From assembly GCA_944989445.1 (NCBI GenBank), contig CALYLW010000135.1:738217-802216 (forward strand): a DNA stretch of 64,000 nt, in the 5' to 3' direction. The DNA comes from Ampullaceana balthica (lineage: Eukaryota; Mollusca; Gastropoda; Lymnaeidae). This document shows, one piece after another, positions 22,575-33,052 of this stretch (the stretch's first letter is position 1; each line of letters starts with the position of its first letter). A model generated the notes under the pieces. It was not told where the DNA came from. It worked only from the letters and a program-made list of their open reading frames with translations, and did no database searches. Made by a program: the position numbers and the translations under genes.

Positions 22575-22575
22575 A

Positions 22576-22660
22576 ATTGGCCGAATTGTTAACGTAATGG
22601 ATTTTCGACCTGGAGGTACTGGGTTCAATTTTCAGTTGGGGAAACTGTTGTTTTTTTTAA
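22576..22660 (+). mobile_element. Second tRNA-derived SINE head (plus strand)
   Basis: A box TGGCCGAATTG at 22578-22588 and B-box-like GGGTTCAATTTTC at 22621-22633, with tRNA-like spacing; a T-run follows at about 22650. It sits head-to-head with the minus-strand SINE, leaving only a few bases between the two tRNA-like 5' ends. The body is short or decayed. Confidence 0.6.
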
Positions 22661-22795
22661 TACATAAATTTGTAATTAATAATCTATCTTTTTACCACTA
22701 TCACATTTAAGTTATAGACAACGAAGTTTGACTAATTAAATTGAATTGATTATGTCGAAAAATTGATTTAAAACATTTTGATACTAAAAAGTAGA

Positions 22796-23233
22796 AAATA
22801 AAATATTTAAAAAATCTTTTTTTAAAAAGCACACGCTTTTATTTACATATAGAAAGTGCACTAAAAAGAAGAAAATAAAAAATGTCAATCGGTGAACCTA
22901 TCGACTGCACATAAAAGCGTGGGGCCCTCATCACAACTCGCTATCATGTACAAGGCTGCGAAACATAAATACAAATTTATATGAATATTAATAAACATTT
23001 AAAGTTTCACAACTTTGATCATATAGATGCTACTATCATATTAATTAGAAAATTTATCTATATGCAAAAGAGTAGTTGCAATATGAAATGAGTTGTGATT
23101 GGCGCCCCACGCTTTTATTTGCAGTCGATAGGTTCGCGGATTGAAATTTTGTATTTTCTTCTTTTTAGTGCACTTTCTATATGTAAATAAAAGCGTGTGC
23201 TTTTTAAAAAAAGATTTTTTAAATATTTTATTT
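22796..23233. mobile_element. Foldback/MITE element with about 145-bp inverted repeats
   Basis: The outer ~145 bp on each side are inverted copies (start AAATAAAATATTTAAAAAAT; includes GCACACGCTTTTATTTACAT, the AGTGCACT region and CCTATCGACTGCA). They surround a unique ~150-bp centre. The arms differ by only a few substitutions, so the transcript or single strand would form a near-perfect long hairpin. Confidence 0.88.
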
Positions 23234-23697
23234 AACTTATAATTTATCTTTGGCTAAAAATATAATGAGGAAGCAACAGATCTTGACAAATGTTAAGATG
23301 AGACACGGAACTACAAAAATATTTTTAATCTTATACTACAATTAAGAAACTACATTGAATATATATTATAAAAAAATATTTCATCAACCTTTTAAAGTAT
23401 GCAATGAAGAGCCATTATTTCAAAGAGTCCCATATTTTCAATAATAACACTACATCCTGAAGGTTGGTTTAAGCAGCATATGTTTTGTTTTCTGAATTAG
23501 GTCTATCTTAACTTAAAGTTTTAACTTGAAAAGTTTAGATTTAATGCAGTCCTCAATACAGAGCACCATTTTGACTTTTTGATTATAACTATTTTAGCTG
23601 CTAAGGTTTTTTTTTAACATGATTTAACGGTTTGACATATTAGCATGGGTGATATTTATTTTCAAAAATAGTGCAGAGAGCAATTTGGTATTACATT
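23234..23697. other. Intergenic AT-rich sequence upstream of the MFSD2 exons
   Basis: No feature is recognised. It could be intron if the missing first exon of the MFSD2-like gene lies further left. Confidence 0.4.
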
Positions 23698-24171
23698 AAT
23701 AAATAGCTAGTTTTTATGAAGTATAATAAATAGCTAGTTTTTATGAAGTATAATAAATAGCTAGTTTTTATGAAGTATAATAAATAGCTAGTTTTTATGA
23801 AGTATAATAAATAGCTAGTTTTTATGAAGTATAATAAATAGCTAGTTTTTATGAAGTATAATAAATAGCTAGTTTTTATGAAATATAATAAATAGCTAGT
23901 TTTTATGAAGTATAATAAATGGCTAGTTTTTATGAAGTATAATAAATAGCTAGTTTGTATCAAGTATAATAAATAGCTAGTTTGTATCAAGTATAATAAA
24001 TAGCTAGTTTGTATCAAGTATAATAAATAGCTAGTTTGTATCAAGTATAATAAATAACTAGTTTGTATCAAGTATAATAAATAACTAGTTTGTATCAAGT
24101 ATAATAAATAGCTAGTTTGTATCAAGTATAATAAATAACTAGTTTGTATCAAGTATAATAAATAGCTAGTT
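23698..24171. repeat. 27-bp minisatellite, about 17.5 copies
   Basis: Unit AATAAATAGCTAGTTTTTAT + GAAGTAT. The left half carries TTTTTATGAAG, the right half TTTGTATCAAG, so two sub-families expanded side by side. The minus frame is open only because 27 is a multiple of 3. Ends about 140 bp before the first visible MFSD2 exon. Confidence 0.96.
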
Positions 24172-24312
24172 TTAATTTTTGACCAATTTTGTTTGAACAA
24201 CTCATGATTTAATATCAATAAAATATTAAGAAATACAAACATTATTTACCTCTCAAATAATGAATTAATACTTTTTGAAGTTTAATAATATTTTTTCTAA
24301 ATGTTTTTATAG

Positions 24313-24468
24313 TACCTTCGCATTGAGAAGACTCAAGTCGAGCCAGATGAACATGAAGAGTTACCATTATGGAGAAAACTTTGCTTTGCTGTAGGGGGCG
24401 CACCTTATCAAATAACATCAACAGTTATTGGATTCTTCCTTAATATTTTTCTGCTTGAGGTTGCTCTG
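24313..24468 (+). CDS. MFSD2A: MFSD2 exon (first visible)
   Basis: 52 codons, acceptor ttttatag, donor gtgagt. Includes LPLWRKLCFAVGGAPYQ and TM1. Upstream in frame is a stop inside the acceptor, so at least one earlier exon must supply the Met; I could not locate it. Confidence 0.93.
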
Positions 24469-27400
24469 GTGAGTTTGGTTGAGTTGCATTGCTCAAGAAT
24501 TAAAAATATTTTATAAGCTGATAAATGATAAAGGGTTTTTTTATGTTGATATTTGACTTAATACATATACATGTGTACATGTATTCCATATTTCTCAAAT
24601 AAAATAGGTGAGTTCAAAAGTATTTTTGTATTATTTGATTATCTTTTACATGTGATCCTTTTGTAAAAATTGAATGGGCCTAGGCCTATATTGTTATAAT
24701 ATTGTTATAATCCACCCTCCCAAAATAAAATCAAGTATTCTTTTGTAAGAGGAAGAAATAAAATATATGATGAATGATGTCAGGGCATATATTCAATTTG
24801 TATTTCAGCTTTTGGAATGTACTTTGCAATATCAAATAAAAGTGTTACATTAATTATATTTCAAAAAAGAGTTTTTATCCATTGGTGTTTATAAGTAACT
24901 GCTTTAATGAAAAATATATTTCAACAGCTTGAGCCCAAGTATGTATCTGTCATATTGTTCAGTGGAAAGGCTTGGGATGCAGTTACTGACCCGACTATAG
25001 GAATATTGGTGCAGAAAACAAACACAAGATGGGGTAAAATGAGGCCATGGTAAGATTTTAAGTTTTTTAAGGTGTTAGAAGGAAGGGAAAATAACCTGTG
25101 TTAGAAGGAAGTGAGAATAACCTGTGTTAGAAGGAAGGGAAAATAACCTGTGTTAGAAGGAAGGGAAAATAACCTATGCAACATCAAATCCAACAGCTCC
25201 TCAATACATTGATAAAAGTAAAGCTATTTTTTTTATGCTACAACAAAATATGAGACTATATTTAGCACTTATTGACTACATCTTGGCATGTAATGTATAA
25301 TTGATAAAGGAAATATTAACATTTAATTCTATTAAAAGTTGTTTGTATGTATATTCCTATACCAATAGATTAGGTGAAATGCTTCCCTAGCCCAAATAAT
25401 TAAGATATTGATCTAAACCAATGATGGTGAACCTATGCCATGCGTGCCTCAGGCGGCACGCAGAGCCTTATCAGCCGGCACGCGACTACAATAATACTTC
25501 CTTAATCAAACCACTTTCCTGGCACTTTGTGTTGGCATTTTGCTATAAAAAAGTTGGTTTTAATTGAATTTCGAGCACATGGCCCCAAAAAGGTTTGCCA
25601 TGACTGATCTAAACTATTTGAATCATAAGTAATTGACAGACCCCTAAGATATGTACGTCTCATTATTTGTGGTCTGGTTGTGGTAGTAGTTAAGATCTCT
25701 TGCCCCAAGACACCAGTTCCCCTTTTACTTCTAGTTGGATGCTTAAATGGCTATGTGCTTGTGAAGCTTGAATGAATTTGTCCAGCATTTCAGTTTTTAG
25801 CTTTTAAATAATGGCTTTTAAATAATGGCTTTTAAATAATGGCTTTTAAATAATGGATTTTGTAATAGAAGCTTGATTGATTGTTGGCTTATTTTATTTT
25901 GCCTTAATTTTGTAAAGCCTTGCTGAATTTTTTTATAGGATTCTTTTCTCAACACCCATGGCATGCGCCTGCTATTTCCTTTTGTTTTACATTCCTTGGG
26001 GAATAAAGATTGATGAAAAGGAAAATGAAGTAGTCAATGCTTCTGACACAGAAAAGCTAGGCTTTTATTTTGCAATGTATTGTCTCTTTCAAGGATTTCT
26101 AACTGTAAGTCACTTGACATGCCTTAAATCAAGGAATTATTCATAGAACTATCATTTCCCAAATTATAATGAAAAAACAACTTCACATATTTAATAGATT
26201 TTTTTTTAAAAATTGAATTGACATGATTATCAAAATATAGGCTCAATTAGAATTTTTACACATTTATTTAAATGTACATAATAAAAACATTACACTCATC
26301 TAGAAATTTTAAGCCTTTCTTTTAAGTTCTTTAATTAAATCATTCATTAAGGCTTCAAGAAAATAGATTTATGGTAATGTTTTTGAAAGTATTTTCCTTA
26401 CTCTGAACCTTTTTTTCAATTGAGTTGTTTTTTTAAAATTATTTTTAATATTCCATGAAATTCTAGTGCTTACATGTGCCTTACACTTCTATGACAATGT
26501 ATGTCACCACACTACAAAAAGAAAGAGATTCAATAACATTTATTCGTGAGTTTTGTTTTTTTAAACCATTTTTAAATAAGATTTCATCCAAAAGCTTAAA
26601 ATCATTTCAAGTCTAATTACATGTACTGACTTATTGTAAAATAGTTTGCCACTACTATGAACCATAATTAAAATCATATTGAGTATGCATTAAATGTGGC
26701 AGTAGTTGTTAACAATGTCGTCATGCCTATATTCCTGTATCAGGTATGGCATTCGAAGTAACTGGTGTTTTAATAGCTGTCATTGTTCAAGGACTTTTTG
26801 TTGGTGATACAAGATGTAAAGGGGATGAAGGAGGTCATAATAATAGCACAAATATTGAAACTCAGGTCAGTTTAATAACATGGTCAAGTAATGATTATGC
26901 ATTCATTTTCTTTAATTTATGGATGTATTTTTTTTTAAACACAATTTTCTATTTCATTGTTTTAACATTACAGCCTTTTAAAAGAATAATATTGCTTTTA
27001 AAAAGTTTATTTGCCTACTGATATTTTAATTCTAAAGAAAGTATTTTAAAAGATTTTTTTAATTACGTAATTTCTTATCTTTTTTAATTGTTTAAAGATT
27101 TTAAGTTCAGTAGGTTCAATAAAAATTGTTACTAAAACATTAGTTTGTTTTATTCAAAAGTTAGATTGATAGATGACACAGATAATATCTGAGATATACT
27201 CCTTTTTTTAAATTACTTAAAGAAGGAAAAGTAATTTTAAGACCAGTTATTAATTGTTTTTAAAATGTAGATTGTAATGTATATGAACAGTGTTTGTTCT
27301 TATATAGCACGGACACTATTATTAAATCATATGCTCCTTAATATTAAAGTAGTTGTAATAGAACTTATGGTCAAGTAACAAGACTTTAACACACTCTGTG

Positions 27401-30400
27401 TTCTGGTTAACAACTGTCTTTAATCACTCTATACAATCAACTGGGATCAACTGTGCAATCAACTGTACAATCAACTGTACAATCAACCACCTAAGCAGCT
27501 CGTATGCAATCAACCTTGGTTACCTCTTGAACCGTACATTTATAGTCAGCTCTCCTCCAAAGTCCATGACCACGCACGCTTACAGTTCACATTACAAACC
27601 ACGTGTTTCATACTAGGTCACGTCCTTGCATGCTCATACAATGTAAACACAACAACACATCTCTCACAGTAGTCTTTATGTTAAATTCCACTTTATGTGA
27701 TATTTTAAGTTAACCTATTAATAAGTATTAATATAATATATTTTTACAATGAATTGATACAAAAATATCTTGAGTGTGGACCTGTTGAAAACTAAATATT
27801 GTAAATAAAATTATAATTGCTATTTTTGTTTTTGTCCTTAGAGAGATGCTTACATGCACAGTTCTTTTGTTGTAATCTCCCTCTACCTTGTATGTTGTCT
27901 TACAGTGTTTTTTGGTACAAAAGAGAGAAAAGGTTAAAAAAAAATTGTCTTTTGAAATATTAAAAATAGTTTGTTATAATTACAAAAACTCCAAAAAGTG
28001 TTTTTAATATTTTAAAATTTCAAATTTATGAGATTTTTTTTAAAAAATGTATGTTATATCTTACACAAAAAAAGAACATACTTGTATAATAATTGTATTA
28101 TTTATGTATAAACTTCATTAATTTGGCAGGTGTTGTTCAAGATAAAAAAGAAAATCAAATGGGATTTTTCTCAGGGATTAAAATGGTGTTCACATACAAA
28201 CCTTACTTGTGGTCATCACTTACATTTTTGTTCTTGACCATTGCCATCCAGGTAATGACATACATTTGATAAGAATCCATTTATTTATTTTTTTTACAAA
28301 ATATCTTTCAATTTCAAATAAATTAATGTTACCTCCTACTGAATAAAAATATTAAGGAATGTAAAAAAAAATAATTTATATCACAAAAATTAAATAATCA
28401 ATCCCAGTTACTGCTTTTAATTTCACATTGATCAATAAACATAATTGCTCTTGATTTTATTTTTCAACAGACTGTCCAAGGAAACATAGCTTTGTTTTGT
28501 ACACACACCTTGAAAGAGGGAGCAGAGTTTTCAAAGTTTGTCCTGGTTTTACTGGTAAGTTGATGTATACTTTATCTAATTTTATTATGATTGACAGTTA
28601 ATAAGTTGATGTATACTTTATCTAATTTTATTATGATTGACAGTTAATAAGTTGATGTATACTTTATCTAATTTTATTATGATTGACAGTTAATAAGTTG
28701 ATGTATACTTTATCTAATTTTATTATGATTGACAGTTAATAAGAAAATAGGTTCACAATATTTTGAAGACAAAATAAAATAATAAAATAAATGTTTGGTA
28801 ACCTTTTTTTTTCTTCTAAATTTATTTAAGGTTGTTTCAATCGTTTCTATGCCAGCTTGGCACTTTATTTCTACAAGATTCGGAAAGAAAAAAGCATATG
28901 CTGTAGGGATGATAGTAAGTATTTGTAGTTTGATTTTAATCTTCACCAATCTCTTTAAAATGTGTCATTTTTAAATCTATGTTATTTATTGTCACAACTC
29001 CACAGTTAATGCTGCCAACCCTTTTTGCCCAGCTATTTATAAAGCCAAATGCTAAAATTCTCTACTATTTTATGATGGCATTGTCTGGACTCAGTATTTC
29101 TGTCAGCTTCCTTTTGCCCTGGTATGTTAATAATTTTTTAAATGTATATACTAATTTTTGGCTTTTATATTTAAAATTTTAAGTTATTCAAAGAAGTAGG
29201 CGTGTCTATATGACTGGGATGGCAATTTCATAAATAATCCTAAAACTTTATTTTAAAATCAGGAATAATGGTAAAAACTTCAATCCTGAATCACTGATTG
29301 CTTTCTGGAGTTTGTATCAGCTAGTAATCTTACTTTGGTAATCTTAATTTGGTAATGTCATATAGAGATCTTAATCTAGAATATTCTTTCTCCAGGTCAG
29401 TTTTACCAGATGTTCTTGACCTTTACATGATTGAAAAAAAGACACGGCATGATGCTCTTTTCTATTCTTTTTATGTTTTTTTTAATAAGTTAGCCTCAGG
29501 TTTGGCCCTAGCAGCATCACAGCTTGCACTACAGTAAGTTCAAAATATTACATAATTGTTTTCAATGTATTCTTGTTTTTGCAATAACAAAAAGTTAAGT
29601 TAAGGAAAATAATATAAAAATATTTTTTAATAACTCTTTAAGGACCTCATGACTGGCCAGTTGTACAAAGAATGATTCTAAAAAAAAATTTTAATGGGTG
29701 GTCAAAATATAAAATAAAAATAATAAAACTACCGTATATACTCGTTCGAAAGCCGACTTTTTTTGGACAAAATCTTGGAGAACAGGTTGGGGGGTCGGCT
29801 TACAAGCAGGTCATAGGTGATTTCTCCCTGTACATTGTATTTTGGTGTTGTTATTGTATATCAGCTAGGTCAAGGTCCTTGTCTACATTCTACAAGATTT
29901 TAATACAATAAAAATCCCTCCAGCGAGTGCTATAAAATTTACATCCATCTTCTCTGTTATTCAAATCTCTTTTTTCTTCAACCTAAACAAAAGTAAACAA
30001 TCATAATGACCAATTTTATATTTAGCTTGTAGGTTTTTTTTTAAATGTGTACTATTTTGCTTACGCTGTCCTATTATTTTTTGGGTTCGGTTTTTATAGT
30101 ACAGTCGAACCCACTTAACTCGAGCTCGGTTACATCGCCCACCCCATTATGTCGACGTTTTTTTTTGGAACCGCCAAATTCTCTCTTTGTCTTAGTATTT
30201 TCTCATTGTTTAATTCGATTTTTTTAAGTCGCCGAAACCTCATAACACGAGCACAAAAAAGGGTCAAATTTGCGACTTAACGTTGGTTATCTCGATCCCC
30301 ATGATCAGCTTTTGAAAATGTTAGCTATGATTTTTTTATAACCAAGGGAAGGGACCAATTTTCTGCCTCACCAGGGTCTGCTGGTGACGTCACAGCCCGC

Positions 30401-33052
30401 TTGCTCAGCGCTGTTACTGTTACTTCTGGTACTATGCTTCGGTAACTAAGCGAATACATTTTTTTAAAAATCAGTCACTAGCGAACTCCACAAACAGTGA
30501 TGACGAACTCCACAAACAGTGATGACGTGTATTTTTATATTTATAGACCAGAATATTATTATTATTAAGAAAACGCTTTGATTTTGATGTCACGTTCGCT
30601 CGCGTGTTGGCTCTTGTATTCTGCCGTAACACAACATAAAATTAACTCCGGGTAATAAGCTAATATACCGACTAAGTCCTGATAAAACGGAGTAAACAGT
30701 CATATGAAGATGGAATTTATTTAAATACCATATTATGTTTCACTCGTTAACTTGCCATAATTATTGTATTTCGCCGCGCACACGACGATCACCCAATAGG
30801 GTGGGGTTTAGGTGGGGTTGAGCTACACTCGCCATTTTCCAAGCCTTGCTCTGACTCAATTTAAAAATAAAAATGTTCCTCCCCCCCCCAACCGACTGTA
30901 GATATGTAACAGTGGGGGAGGGGGGGAGGGAAGGTCTCTCTTCTCGCGGTCTTGTATTGGTATGTCAAAGCAAGAGGCTTCCTTTTATATAAACATCAAA
31001 GACCTGTCTAGCCTTCCCCCCCACCACCCTCATTATCCCTAACTAGAAAACTCCGTAACTTGTCCCCCCCCTCCCCGCCCCTTTGAGTTCACTTAGAGCG
31101 CTGCAGTAATAGCCGTGACCTTTGACCGTACAGTGCTTCGACAACTAAGCAAATTTTTAAAAAATTTAAAAAAAAGAAAAGCATTCCTTAGCCGTAGGCG
31201 AAGTAGACTAAAAGTGATGACGTGTATATTATTTAGATACCGGAATAGGGAGAAAGCGATTTGAAGTCACCGTCGCTAACACAACAAAAACTAACTCCGG
31301 GGTAAAAAGCTATTACGGGCTTATTGAAGTTGCAGCTAAATAAATTATTTAAATTCCGAAGACTTAAAACTTAAATAAATAAGCCTAAATATTTTTAAAG
31401 ATGAGTGTAAGCGGTTGTTCGATAGTTGTAACTACGGTAAACACTAGTCCTAGCGTAATGGTAGTCAATTATTAAAAATATATCGACTTTTTTTCGACAT
31501 GCGCAGAACGATGCGCGAACGACTATATTTATTTGAATCTTGTTTGTTTTCCTTGGTCCTTATACAAATAAATGCCTTGGTATTTATTAGTAATAAACTT
31601 ACACTAAGATTATGACTTTAATTATAATTACATCACTAGTATTAGTATTAAATAGCATGAAATAATAAAGTTCAAGGACGAACGAGCAAATGAACTAAAA
31701 CTAGAGTCTCAGTCAGAGCTGAGTCACTAATTAATTTACATAAATCATACTCACAAGGACGTTCCATTTCGCATAATATAATATATCACATAATTTAACA
31801 TTATATTGATATTTCTTATATTTTGATACGATTCTGATTAATCGTCCCATCACTAATTAACGCACAACACGTATATAAAGAAATTTCAAGTGCATGTTAA
31901 TATTTTTGCCGCCATATTGGTTTTCGTTTTAACTCGATCATCGGTTATCTCGATGCCATTTTTCATACCCCAACGCCGTCGACTTAACCGGTTTCGACTG
32001 TATTCTCTTACAAAAGAGGGAGGGTCAGCTTATGAATGAATGGGATATAGAACGAGTATATACGGTAATGAGGGTCGGCTTATGAATGAATGGGCTATAG
32101 AACGAGTATATAAGGTAATGAGGGTCGGCTTATGAATGAATGAGCTATAGAACGAGTATATAAGGTAATGAGGGTCGGCTTATGAATGAATGAGCTATAG
32201 AACGAGTATATAAGGTAATGAGGGTCGGCTTATGAATGAATGGGATATACAACGAGTATATAAGGTAATGAGGGTCGGCTTATGAATGAATGGGATATAG
32301 AACGAGTATATAAGGTAATGAGGGTCGGCTTATGAATGAATGAGCTATAGAACGAGTATATAAGGTAATGAGGGTCGGCTTATGAATGAATGGGCTATAG
32401 AACGAGTATATACGGTAATGAGGGTCGGCTTATGAATGAATGGGCTATAGAACGAGTATATACGGTAATGAGGGTCGGCTTATGAATGAATGGGCTATAG
32501 AACGAGTATATAAGGTAATGAGGGTCGGCTTATGAATGAATGGGCTATAGAACGAGTATATACGGTAATCTGAAAAGAATATTTCTAGATTTATTTATTT
32601 TTTAAAAATTTGTATTTATATATTTTATATTTGATTGAACATTAACATTTTCACACAAAAGCTTATAGATATCTAAATTATATTGTACATTATAGTTATT
32701 AATTAGATAACAGCATGAAACTCAATGCCAAATGAAATTGGTCCTCTAAACTGTCAGGTGAGGTTTGTAAAAACATTAACTTAAATTTTCAGTGGATATA
32801 ATTTTCTACAATAATTTTGTATGTTTAATTTTTGCAAACAATGAGACCTCCCTACTATTTCACAGATTCGGTGGTTATGTTTCTGGTGAATGCTCCCAAC
32901 CGGACTCAGTTAGTGAAACATTACGTCTGCTAGTGACCCCTGCCCCAGTTGTTATGGTCATTTTGGCTTTAATTTGTTTGTTTATGTATCCCATTGATGA
33001 AGATAAAAGATTATGGATTAAAGAGCAGATAACCACAATGTCACTTGAGTAA
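24313..33052 (+). CDS. MFSD2A: MFSD2A/B-like sodium-dependent lysophospholipid symporter (12 exons, N-terminus missing)
   Basis: Join of 24313-24468, 24928-25049, 25939-26104, 26467-26545, 26744-26865, 27842-27932, 28130-28251, 28471-28554, 28831-28914, 29006-29121, 29396-29533, 32866-33052: 488 codons, all GT-AG, all phases consistent. The family is about 530-545 aa, so about 30-50 N-terminal residues are missing. Landmarks in order: LCFAVGGAPYQ, GKAWDAVTDP (the two Asp of the cation site), HVPYTSMTMY, an extracellular loop with NNST sequons and Cys (TRC), FCTHTLKEG, RFGKKKAYAVG, LPWSVLPDV, FYSFYVFFNKLASG (Lys of the Na+ mechanism), ECSQPD (second loop Cys), MYPIDEDKR. Known role: Na+-coupled uptake of lysophosphatidylcholine lipids (for example DHA-LPC) at the plasma membrane; MFS, GPH family, 12 TM. 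Confidence 0.95.
24928..25049 (+). CDS. MFSD2A: MFSD2 exon with WDAVTDP cation motif
   Basis: Acceptor tcaacag, donor gtaaga. Encodes LEPKYVSVILFSGKAWDAVT then DPTIGILVQKTNTRWGKMRP, and two bases of Trp. The Asp pair in WDAVTDP is the conserved cation-binding motif of this family. Confidence 0.94.
25071..25175. repeat. 26-bp tandem repeat, 4 copies
   Basis: Unit GTGTTAGAAGGAAGGGAAAA + TAACCT, in the intron just after the WDAVTDP exon. Confidence 0.9.
25419..25606 (+). mobile_element. hAT-type MITE (CAATGATGGTGAACC family)
   Basis: 188 bp, ends CAATGATGGTGAACCTATG and AAAAAGGTTTGCCATGACTG (imperfect inverted). Flanked by a perfect 8-bp duplication ATCTAAAC (25411-25418 and 25607-25614). In an MFSD2 intron. 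Confidence 0.94.
25801..25857. repeat. 14-bp tandem repeat, 4 copies
   Basis: Unit CTTTTAAATAATGG in an MFSD2 intron. Confidence 0.85.
25939..26104 (+). CDS. MFSD2A: MFSD2 exon (TM3-TM4)
   Basis: Acceptor ttttatag, donor gtaagt. Completes Trp, then ILFSTPMACACYFLLFYIPW and further to YCLFQGFLT. Confidence 0.93.
26467..26545 (+). CDS. MFSD2A: MFSD2 exon (HVPYTSMTMY)
   Basis: 79 bp, acceptor attctag, donor gtgagt. Encodes CLHVPYTSMTMYVTTLQKER then DSITFI. The family motif 'HVPYSALTM..T..ERDSAT' is clear. Not listed as an open frame because of its size. Confidence 0.93.
26744..26865 (+). CDS. MFSD2A: MFSD2 exon with glycosylated loop
   Basis: Acceptor tatcag, donor gtcagt. Completes Arg, then MAFEVTGVLIAVIVQGLFVG and a loop with one Cys and overlapping NNS/NST sequons. 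In vertebrate MFSD2A this loop is N-glycosylated and disulfide-linked to a Cys in a later loop (here ECSQPD). Confidence 0.92.
27300..27670. other. MFSD2 intron with a moderately GC-richer insert
   Basis: 27360-27670 differs in composition from the surrounding intron and contains 10-14-bp CAATCAACTGTA repeats (27433-27490). Probably an interspersed repeat; no TIR, TSD or coding motif could be defined. The open frame at 27398-27616 is not convincing. Confidence 0.35.
27842..27932 (+). CDS. MFSD2A: MFSD2 exon (TM6)
   Basis: Acceptor gtccttag, donor gttaaa. Encodes RDAYMHSSFVVISLYLVCCL then TVFFGTKERK and one base of Gly. Confidence 0.92.
28130..28251 (+). CDS. MFSD2A: MFSD2 exon (cytoplasmic loop, TM7 start)
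   Basis: Acceptor ttggcag, donor gtaatg. Encodes VVQDKKENQMGFFSGIKMVF then TYKPYLWSSLTFLFLTIAIQ. Confidence 0.93.
28471..28554 (+). CDS. MFSD2A: MFSD2 exon (FCTHTL)
   Basis: 28 codons, acceptor ttcaacag, donor gtaagt. Encodes TVQGNIALFCTHTLKEGAEF then SKFVLVLL. The donor is the left edge of a 46-bp tandem repeat. Confidence 0.93.
28556..28741. repeat. 46-bp tandem repeat, 4 copies, starting at a splice donor
   Basis: Unit TAAGTTGATGTATACTTTAT + CTAATTTTATTATGATTGACAGTTAA. Copy 1 includes most of the exon's gtaagt donor; later copies read aataagt, without the GT. Confidence 0.93.
28831..28914 (+). CDS. MFSD2A: MFSD2 exon (RFGKKKAY)
   Basis: 28 codons, acceptor atttaag, donor gtaagt. Encodes VVSIVSMPAWHFISTRFGKK then KAYAVGMI, the conserved RFGKK loop. 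Confidence 0.93.
29006..29121 (+). CDS. MFSD2A: MFSD2 exon (TM9-TM10)
   Basis: Acceptor ctccacag, donor gtatgt. Encodes LMLPTLFAQLFIKPNAKILY then YFMMALSGLSISVSFLLP, and two bases of Trp. Confidence 0.92.
29396..29533 (+). CDS. MFSD2A: MFSD2 exon (VLPDV, FNKLASG)
   Basis: Acceptor tctccag, donor gtaagt. Completes Trp, then SVLPDVLDLYMIEKKTRHDA and LFYSFYVFFNKLASGLALAA. The Lys of FNKLASG corresponds to the Lys reported essential for Na+-coupled transport. Confidence 0.94.
30102..32000. mobile_element. pogo/Tigger-like non-autonomous element (nested)
   Basis: Ends CAGTCGAACCCACTTAACTC (30102) and, inverted, CAGTCGAAACCGGTTAAGTC (complement of 31981-32000), flanked by TA on both sides (30100-30101, 32001-32002). 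CAGT start, TA target duplication and the 'TTAACTCGA' subterminal sequence fit the pogo branch of Tc1/mariner. 1.9 kb but without a transposase frame. Holds two diverged internal copies of a ~250-300-bp block (about 30400-30690 and 31110-31330). Confidence 0.82.
32019..32565. repeat. 50-bp minisatellite made from a transposon end, 11 copies
   Basis: Unit AGGGTCGGCTTATGAATGAA + TGGGCTATAGAACGAGTATATACGGTAATG. Each unit contains the terminal inverted repeat of the surrounding element (GAACGAGTATATACGG, often as TAAGG). The last copy is the genuine right terminus. Confidence 0.95.
32866..33052 (+). CDS. MFSD2A: MFSD2 last exon
   Basis: Acceptor tttcacag after a 3.3-kb intron. Completes Gln, then FGGYVSGECSQPDSVSETLR, TM12 and MYPIDEDKRLWIKEQITTMS-LE-stop (TAA 33050-33052). 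The stop overlaps a perfect gtaagt (33048-33053), so splicing to a further C-terminal exon, giving a longer tail as in vertebrates, is possible. Confidence 0.9.

Larger units (their letters stand above)
29732..32565. mobile_element. TIR element (CCGTATATACTCG family) in MFSD2 last intron, with nested pogo
   Basis: Left end CCGTATATACTCGTTC at 29732, right end GAACGAGTATATACGG ending at 32565, each flanked by TA (29730-29731, 32566-32567). A 223-bp relative with the same termini is at 35807-36029. The interior is largely a nested pogo-like element (30102-32000) plus an 11-copy amplification of its own right end (32019-32565). TA target and 'CGTATATAC' termini suggest a Tc1/mariner-like MITE, inferred. 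Confidence 0.8.

Noticed and set aside
22505..22575. Functional tRNA gene
   Set aside because: A and B boxes are present but the anticodon arm does not pair well and a SINE body and tail follow; better explained as a SINE head.
23691..24242. 183-codon minus frame with nine-residue repeats
   Set aside because: 27-bp minisatellite; openness follows from 27 being divisible by three.
29672..29911. 79-codon frame as an alternative MFSD2 exon
   Set aside because: It lies over the left terminus of the CCGTATATACTCG transposon; no similarity to the transporter and no supporting splice sites.
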